Assembly: GCA_046715095.1 (NCBI GenBank) | Contig: JBKJZQ010000232.1 | Location: forward strand, 1-11,468 | DNA length: 11,468 nucleotides | Direction of reading: 5' to 3' | Origin: WHTI01 sp046715095 | GTDB taxonomy: Bacteria; Actinomycetota; CADDZG01; WHSQ01 | Shown here: in pieces, positions 7,323 to 11,468 of the stretch | Numbering within the stretch: the first letter of the stretch is position 1 | Layout: the number at the start of each line of letters is the position of its first letter | Position numbers and translations under genes: made by a program | The notes under the pieces: generated by a model | The model's database searches: none | What the model saw: only the letters and a program-made list of their open reading frames with translations | What the model was told of the DNA's origin: nothing

Positions 7323-7384
7323 AAAGCGGGTCGTCTCGACGAGACGCGGAACCAAAGCGGGTCGTCTCGACGAGACGCCGAACT
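7323..7384 (+). repeat. Two tandem 31-base units, each with a 15-base palindrome
   Basis: Two direct copies (7323-7353 and 7354-7384) share their first 25 bases exactly, then differ by one base before a common GAAC. Each holds the inverted repeat CGTCTCGACGAGACG (7332-7346 and 7363-7377), which as RNA could fold into a 6-base-pair hairpin with a three-base loop. They fill most of the 87-base stretch between the E2 stop and the lipB ribosome binding site. No run of T follows either copy, so they are not typical intrinsic terminators. They could be protein-binding sites, mRNA processing or stability hairpins, or a small dispersed repeat. Confidence 0.85.
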
Positions 7385-7387
7385 ACA

Positions 7388-7395
7388 AGGGAGGG
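7388..7395 (+). promoter_or_regulatory. Strong ribosome binding site before lipB, facing an ATC codon
   Basis: AGGGAGGG is the best Shine-Dalgarno-like run upstream of lipB. At the ideal distance, six bases on, lies ATC at 7402, in frame with lipB, and not ATG, GTG or TTG. The conventional in-frame starts (TTG 7429, ATG 7444) lie 33 and 48 bases from this site, too far for direct use, and have no clear site of their own. This site therefore decides, or disputes, the lipB start. Confidence 0.55.
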
Positions 7396-7428
7396 CTGAG
7401 CATCAACGAAGATGCGAACCTGGCCGCG

Positions 7429-8136
7429 TTGACGGCCTCGTGGATGGGTACCGTCGACTACTCCGATGCGTGGGCATTGCAGCGCGAGATGTTCCTGGCA
7501 CGGCTCGACGACGAACGCGGCGACACGCTCATGCTCCTCGAGCATCCCCCGACCTACACGCTCGGGCGGCGCGCTCTCGAAGAGGATCTCGTCTACGACG
7601 AGGCCGAGCGTGCCAGGCGGGGTATCTCCCTCTACAACGTCGATAGGGGCGGGAGGGCGACCTACCACGGCCCCGGTCAACTGGTCGGCTACCCGATCCT
7701 CACTGTGGGTGATCGTTACGACGTGCTGACGTACCTCAGGAAGTTGGAAGAGGTGGTGATCAGGGTGGCGGCGACCCTTGGGGTCAAGGCCGAGCGCGAT
7801 CCGGACAACACCGGCGTGTGGGTCGGCAAGAACAAGATCGGCGCGATCGGGGTGAAGATCACGCGGGGGATCACGATGCACGGGTTCGCGCTCAACGTCG
7901 TTACCGACCTGTCGATGTTCGAGGGCATCGTTCCGTGCGGGATAAAGGACCGGTGGGTCACCTCGATCGAGCAGGAAACGGGCACGCGACACTCCGTGAA
8001 GAAGGTTGCCTCGATCGCCGCCGAGCACCTCGCTGAGGTGTTCGAGCGACCGCTCGTGTGGGCGCATCCAGAGCATCTGCGCGCGCGCCCAACGGGATCA
8101 TTAGGAGATCGGCCGCGAGGATCGGTGGAGGGTTAA
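7429..8136 (+). CDS. lipB: Octanoyl-[acyl-carrier protein]-protein N-octanoyltransferase
   Basis: LipB moves octanoate from acyl-carrier protein onto the lipoyl-domain lysine of E2-type proteins, the first step of lipoate synthesis. Counting from the TTG at 7429, the 235-residue protein has RGGRATYHGPGQ (73-84), the catalytic Lys136 in NKIGAIGVK, the HGFALNV segment (151-157) and the catalytic Cys170 in VPCGIKD. These positions match the family closely. The first conserved part is WMGTVDYSDAW. The start is uncertain: TTG 7429 is the first standard codon in frame, ATG 7444 would still keep the core, and the best ribosome binding site points to an in-frame ATC at 7402. The last 20 or so residues (PTGSLGDRPRGSVEG) look like an unconserved tail. 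E1 alpha starts four bases after the stop. Its natural client, E2, is encoded directly upstream. Confidence 0.95.
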   Translation: MTASWMGTVDYSDAWALQREMFLARLDDERGDTLMLLEHPPTYTLGRRALEEDLVYDEAERARRGISLYNVDRGGRATYHGPGQLVGYPILTVGDRYDVLTYLRKLEEVVIRVAATLGVKAERDPDNTGVWVGKNKIGAIGVKITRGITMHGFALNVVTDLSMFEGIVPCGIKDRWVTSIEQETGTRHSVKKVASIAAEHLAEVFERPLVWAHPEHLRARPTGSLGDRPRGSVEG

Positions 8137-8140
8137 AAAG

Positions 8141-9166
8141 ATGGGGGGAGAGTTGTCCGAGGCAAAGGATCGTCATACCGAGTTAGGCCTCAAAGAAGAG
8201 GACCTGATCGAGATGTACCGCTTCATGCTCACCGCGCGCTTCTGCGACGAACGACAGTGGGCCCTCAACCGGATGGGCAAGGCGCCGTTCGTGGTCCCGG
8301 TGTCGGGGCACGAAGGCGCTCAGGTGGGCTCGGCGTGGGCATTCGAGAAGGGCAAGGACGTCTTCTGTCCTTACTACCGGGACCTCGCCCTCGTCCTCGT
8401 AGCGGGGATGACGCCGGAAGAGGTTTTCATGGGCCTCTTCGGGAAGGCCGCCGATCCGTCGTCCGGCGGCCGGCAGATGCCGGCCCACTGGGGTTCCAGA
8501 GAGCGTCACATCATCACCGGTTCGTCTCCGATCGCGACGCAGGTGTTGCACGGTGCGGGGATCGCACTCGCCAAGAAGATCAAGAAGTCGGACGCGGTCG
8601 TCGGTACGTGGTTCGGCGAAGGCGGCACCTCCGAAGGCGACTGGCACGGCGCGATGAACATGGCCGGCATCCACCAGCTGCCGCTCGTATTCGTCTGCGA
8701 GAACAACCAGTACGCGATCTCGGTACATGAGTCGAAGCAGGTCGCCGGGAGCGTTTACAAGCGCGCCGAGGGTTACGGGATGCCGGGGGTCCAGGGCGAC
8801 GGGAACGATGTCCTCGAGTCCTACCGGTTGACCAAGGAAGCCGTCGACCGCGCCAGGGCCGGGGGAGGTCCGAGCTTGATCGAGTTACGGACCTACCGGT
8901 TCTATTCGCACACCTCGGACGACGACGACCGTACCTATCGCTCGAAGGAAGAGGTCGAGGAGGCCAAGAAGAAGGACCCGATCCCGGCGTTCGAGAGGTA
9001 CCTGAGGTCGGTCGGGGTGATCGACGATCACCGGATCGCCGAGATCCGCGAGGAGATCAAGACGATCGTCGCCGAGGGCGTGAAGGCGGCCGAGGCCGCC
9101 GACTTCCCTGATCCGTCGACCGCGATGAGGAACGTCTACGCGGACCCGCCTCAGGGGGTTACGTGA
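8141..9166 (+). CDS. 2-oxoacid dehydrogenase E1 subunit alpha (ThDP-dependent)
   Basis: E1 alpha and beta form the heterotetramer that decarboxylates a 2-oxoacid and reductively acylates the lipoyl arm. The 341-residue protein has the thiamine diphosphate/magnesium motif from GEGGTSEGDWHGAMN (starting at 159) to CENNQYAIS (186-194). The SGHEGAQVG segment lies at 55-63, GRQMPAHWGSRERH at 110-123, and the phosphorylation-loop-like YRFYSHTSDDDD at 252-263. GEG (in place of GDG), GRQMPxHxG and ITGSSPIATQ resemble branched-chain 2-oxoacid E1 alpha more than classical pyruvate E1 alpha. The ATG is preceded by GGTGGAGGG (8124-8132) at eight bases, overlapping the end of lipB. The stop overlaps the start of E1 beta by one base (TGATG), so the two subunits are probably made by coupled translation. 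Substrate: pyruvate or branched-chain oxoacids; not settled. Confidence 0.94.
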   Translation: MGGELSEAKDRHTELGLKEEDLIEMYRFMLTARFCDERQWALNRMGKAPFVVPVSGHEGAQVGSAWAFEKGKDVFCPYYRDLALVLVAGMTPEEVFMGLFGKAADPSSGGRQMPAHWGSRERHIITGSSPIATQVLHGAGIALAKKIKKSDAVVGTWFGEGGTSEGDWHGAMNMAGIHQLPLVFVCENNQYAISVHESKQVAGSVYKRAEGYGMPGVQGDGNDVLESYRLTKEAVDRARAGGGPSLIELRTYRFYSHTSDDDDRTYRSKEEVEEAKKKDPIPAFERYLRSVGVIDDHRIAEIREEIKTIVAEGVKAAEAADFPDPSTAMRNVYADPPQGVT

Positions 9167-10170
9167 TGGCCGAGGGCTCGAACGGCGTCACCGAGAAGAA
9201 CATCATCCAGACGATCCACGACACGCTTCACGACGAGATGAAGCGAGACGACCGCATGGTCATCCTCGGAGAGGACGTCGGGGCGCGCGGCGGCGTGTTC
9301 CGCGCCACGATGGGGTTCCTCAAAGAGTTCGGTCCGGAACGTGTGATCGACACACCACTCGACGAATGTCTCATCGCCGGGGTTTCCATCGGGCTGGCGC
9401 TAGACGACATGAGACCGGTAGCGGAGTTCCAATTCGCCGACTTCATCTTCCCGGGGTTCAACCAGATCGTGCAGGAGGCGGCGCGCATCCGCTACCGAAG
9501 CAACGGTGACTTCGGGCTTCCGCTGGTGATGCGCACCCCCTGGGGAGGGGGGGTCCACGGCGCCCTGTACCACTCGCAATCGATCGAAGCCTTCTTCGCC
9601 CACGTCCCCGGGCTCAAGGTGGTCGCCCCGTCGACCCCGGAGGATGCGAAGGGGATGCTCACCCAGGCGATCGACGATCCCGATCCGGTCCTGTTCCTCG
9701 AGCACAAGAAGACCTACCGCTTGATCAAGGGCGACGTGCCCGACGAGCGCTACACGATCCCGTTCGGCAAGGCGAAGGTGGTCCGCGAGGGCAAGGACCT
9801 CACGTGCGTCGCGTACGGCCTGATGCATCACTTCTGTCTCGAGGCCGCGAACCGTCTCTCGAAGGACGGCATCGAGGTGGAAGTGATCGATCTTAGATCG
9901 ATCTACCCGCTCGACATGGATACCGTGCTCGAGTCGGTCGGCAAGACCAACAAGGCGATGATCGTTTACGAGGACAACAAGTTCCTCGGGGTCGGCGCCG
10001 AGGTCTCGGCACAGATCGCCGAGCAGGCGCTATTCGAGCTGGACGGACCGGTGGTCCGGATCGGCGCGCCGCACGTGCCGGCGATGCCGTACGCCCCGAC
10101 GCTCGAGCACTGGTTCCTGCCGGCCCCGGACCGGATCGAACAACAGATGAGGAAACTCGCCGAGTTCTAG
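9166..10170 (+). CDS. 2-oxoacid dehydrogenase E1 subunit beta (transketolase-like)
   Basis: This is the partner of E1 alpha and supplies the pyrimidine-binding half of the thiamine diphosphate site. The 334-residue protein shows GEDVGARGGVF (35-45) and DTPLDE, whose Glu67 should contact the cofactor aminopyrimidine. The PFAM-type core FQFADFIFPGFNQIVQEAA follows, with TPWGGGVHGALYHSQS holding the active-site-loop His136 and GLKVVAPSTPEDAKGM after it. The C-terminal transketolase domain begins at about residue 205 with DLRSIYPLDMDTVLESV. Length and domain order are normal. ATG 9166 is preferred over GTG 9163: CAGGGGG (9152-9158) then lies seven bases away, and the ATG shares the TGATG overlap with the alpha stop. 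lipA follows after 44 bases. Confidence 0.95.
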   Translation: MAEGSNGVTEKNIIQTIHDTLHDEMKRDDRMVILGEDVGARGGVFRATMGFLKEFGPERVIDTPLDECLIAGVSIGLALDDMRPVAEFQFADFIFPGFNQIVQEAARIRYRSNGDFGLPLVMRTPWGGGVHGALYHSQSIEAFFAHVPGLKVVAPSTPEDAKGMLTQAIDDPDPVLFLEHKKTYRLIKGDVPDERYTIPFGKAKVVREGKDLTCVAYGLMHHFCLEAANRLSKDGIEVEVIDLRSIYPLDMDTVLESVGKTNKAMIVYEDNKFLGVGAEVSAQIAEQALFELDGPVVRIGAPHVPAMPYAPTLEHWFLPAPDRIEQQMRKLAEF

Positions 10171-10201
10171 GGTCTCCAACCTGTACGAAGAGGCGCCCGG
10201 G

Positions 10202-10207
10202 TATCCT
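10202..10207 (+). promoter_or_regulatory. Candidate -10 element for a leaderless lipA transcript
   Basis: TATCCT fits the actinobacterial -10 pattern TAnnnT and sits exactly seven bases before the lipA ATG at 10215. That spacing would put the transcription start at the A of the ATG, giving a leaderless message. In support, lipA lacks a good ribosome binding site (only AGG two to three bases from the start region). No clear -35 is seen 16-18 bases upstream, so this remains a suggestion. Confidence 0.35.
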
Positions 10208-10214
10208 TAGGCAT

Positions 10215-11206
10215 ATGACCAACGTCATCCAGTCGACGATCAAGACCCGGGAGCAGATCGACCGCGACCTAAGGCGCGGAGTGAAGACCTCCGCTGCGCC
10301 CGCTCCGGGCGCGCCGCGTCCCGAGCGACGGCCGGACTGGTTGAAGGTCAAAGTCCAGCGCGGCGATAACTACACAGACCTCATGTCGATCATGCGCGAG
10401 CGCGGACTCCATACGGTGTGCGAACAGGCTGCTTGCCCCAACATCTACGAATGCTGGGAGGCCCGTGAGGCGACCTTCCTTCTGTGCGGCGACCTCTGCA
10501 CGCGCCGGTGCGCGTTCTGCGACATCAAGACCCACAAGCCGGACGCCCTCGATCCGGAGGAGCCAGAGAAGATCGCGGAGGCGGTGAGGTTGATGGGCCT
10601 CAGGTTCGCGGTCATAACTGGGGTCGCCAGAGACGATCTCGATGACGCGGCATCGGCGCACTGGGCGGCCACGGTCCGGGCGGTCCGCGCGGCGATGCCG
10701 GGGTGCGGCATCGAGGTTCTCATCCCGGACTTCAAGGGCCGCAAGGAACACCCGCGCGCGTCTCTCGCTCGGGTTATCGAAGCAAAGCCGGACGTGCTCG
10801 CCCACAACCTCGAAACCGTCCCCCGGCTCCATCGCGAGATCCGACCGGGGTTCGGTTACCGAGCCAGCCTCGGCCTGCTCGCGTGGTCCAAGGAGTTGAG
10901 TGGCGAGGGGGTAACGAAGTCGAACATCATCGTGGGCATGGGCGAGACCGAGGACGAGGTCTACGGCGCGATGCGGGATCTCCGCGCCACCGGCTGCGAC
11001 GTCCTGACCATCGGTCAGTACCTCCAACCGAGTGTGTCCTGGCATCTCCCGGTCGACCGCTGGGTGCACCCCGACGAGTTCGCGAGGTTCAGACGTACGG
11101 CGAGGACGAACTGGGATTCGCGTGGGTGGAATCCGGGCCCCTCGTTCGCTCGAGCTACCGCGCAGGCAAGCAGTACCGCAGCGCGGTGGCCCGTCTGTCC
11201 GGTTAG
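10215..11206 (+). CDS. lipA: Lipoyl synthase, interrupted by a one-base frameshift near the 3' end
   Basis: LipA is a radical SAM enzyme that inserts two sulfur atoms into the octanoyl group attached to E2-type proteins. The N-terminal frame has the auxiliary cluster motif C-x4-C-x5-C (Cys69, Cys74, Cys80), the radical SAM motif CTRRCAFC (Cys95, Cys99, Cys102), DIKTHKPD, and TKSNIIVGMGETEDEV. It runs properly to HPDEFARF (about 11090). The expected ending, YGEDELGFAWVESGPLVRSS followed by YRAG, is present but one frame back (from about 11094), with its stop at 11204-11206. One missing base at about 11082-11093 explains this. As written, the first frame runs on with unrelated sequence to 11297, into the SDR gene. 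The repaired protein would be about 330 residues, normal for the family. PSVSWHLPV seems one residue longer than the usual PSxRHLPV. Gene identity firm; whether it is truly broken is open. Confidence 0.92.
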
Positions 11207-11275
11207 CCGCCGACGGGCAACGCTCGGCCCTCTCGCTTGGTATGAAGCTCCTACCAGAGCAAGGGAGGCGGACGC

Positions 11276-11468
11276 ATGCAGCTCAAGAACACCGTAGGGA
11301 TCGTGACCGGGGCGTCGCGCGGGATCGGCGTGGTGCTCGCCGAGCACCTGGCCCGCAAAGGCGTCAACCTTGCGCTCGCCGCTCGTTCCGAGGCCGACCT
11401 CGAGAAGACCGCCGAGAAGGTCCGGGTCTATGGGATCCGGGCGATCACCGTGCCCACGGACGTGACGG
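11276..11468 (+). CDS. Short-chain dehydrogenase/reductase (SDR), N-terminal part
   Basis: The gene is cut by the window end, leaving 64 residues. MQLKNTVGIVTGASRGIGVVLAEHLA shows the Rossmann-fold nucleotide-binding motif TGxxxGxG (residues 11-18). A second strand, NLALAARS, and VPTDVT at the end fit the adenine-side aspartate of SDR enzymes. Arg46 following the second strand (AARS) suggests NADP(H) preference, as in many classical SDRs, but this is weak evidence. AGGGAGG (11262-11268) lies seven bases before the ATG, a good ribosome binding site. A 69-base gap separates it from the end of lipA. The substrate cannot be told from this part, and nothing here ties it to lipoate metabolism. Confidence 0.87.
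   Translation, partial: MQLKNTVGIVTGASRGIGVVLAEHLARKGVNLALAARSEADLEKTAEKVRVYGIRAITVPTDVT

Noticed and set aside
7323..7384. Tandem repeat as a CRISPR array or intrinsic terminator
   Set aside because: There are only two units with no distinct spacers between them, and no T-run follows the hairpins.
11225..11262. TGGTA...TACCA inverted repeat before the SDR gene as an operator
   Set aside because: The stem is only five bases with a nine-base loop, common by chance; no further support is seen.
11100..11297. Continuation of the first lipA frame to a stop at 11297
   Set aside because: This part has no lipoyl synthase similarity and overlaps the SDR start, while the genuine ending lies in the adjacent frame. 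It is a by-product of the frameshift.

Overview
This is a GC-rich stretch of chromosome with frequent GTG starts and tight, often overlapping gene spacing. Together with the best-fitting protein families, this suggests a high-GC actinobacterium (Actinomycetota), perhaps an uncultivated lineage. That placement is an inference from base composition and gene style. No marker gene settles it.

Layout. Positions 1-548 hold two broken pieces in different reading frames: the 5' part of a multicopper oxidase, then the 3' part of a ZIP-type metal transporter. They meet near 172-190. A tight run follows: an alpha/beta hydrolase (558-1301), a small membrane protein with a zinc ribbon (1298-1549), dihydrolipoyl dehydrogenase (1588-3012) and pyruvate kinase (3027-4451). 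A reverse-strand MFS transporter (4448-5701) converges on pyruvate kinase with overlapping stop codons. A 230-base divergent region with two AT-rich patches separates it from the next forward run: a 2-oxoacid dehydrogenase E2 (5932-7314), lipB (7429-8136), E1 alpha (8141-9166), E1 beta (9166-10170), lipA (10215-11206, broken by a one-base frameshift near its 3' end) and the start of an SDR oxidoreductase (11276 to the window end).

How the genes work together. The window encodes all catalytic parts of one 2-oxoacid dehydrogenase complex: E1 alpha/beta decarboxylate, E2 carries and transfers the acyl group, and E3 reoxidises the lipoyl arm. It also encodes both steps of de novo lipoylation: LipB moves an octanoyl group from acyl-carrier protein to the E2 lipoyl lysine, and LipA inserts the two sulfurs. 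Pyruvate kinase next to E3 makes pyruvate a plausible substrate, but E1 alpha motifs look closer to the branched-chain 2-oxoacid type, so the substrate is left open.

I see no new defence, mobile or RNA-based system here; the core is familiar metabolism. The points worth a second look are the MCO/ZIP junction, pyruvate kinase residues that predict potassium independence, a tandem palindromic repeat before lipB, a well-placed ribosome binding site facing an ATC codon in lipB, and a lipA frameshift that displaces a cluster-ligand motif.
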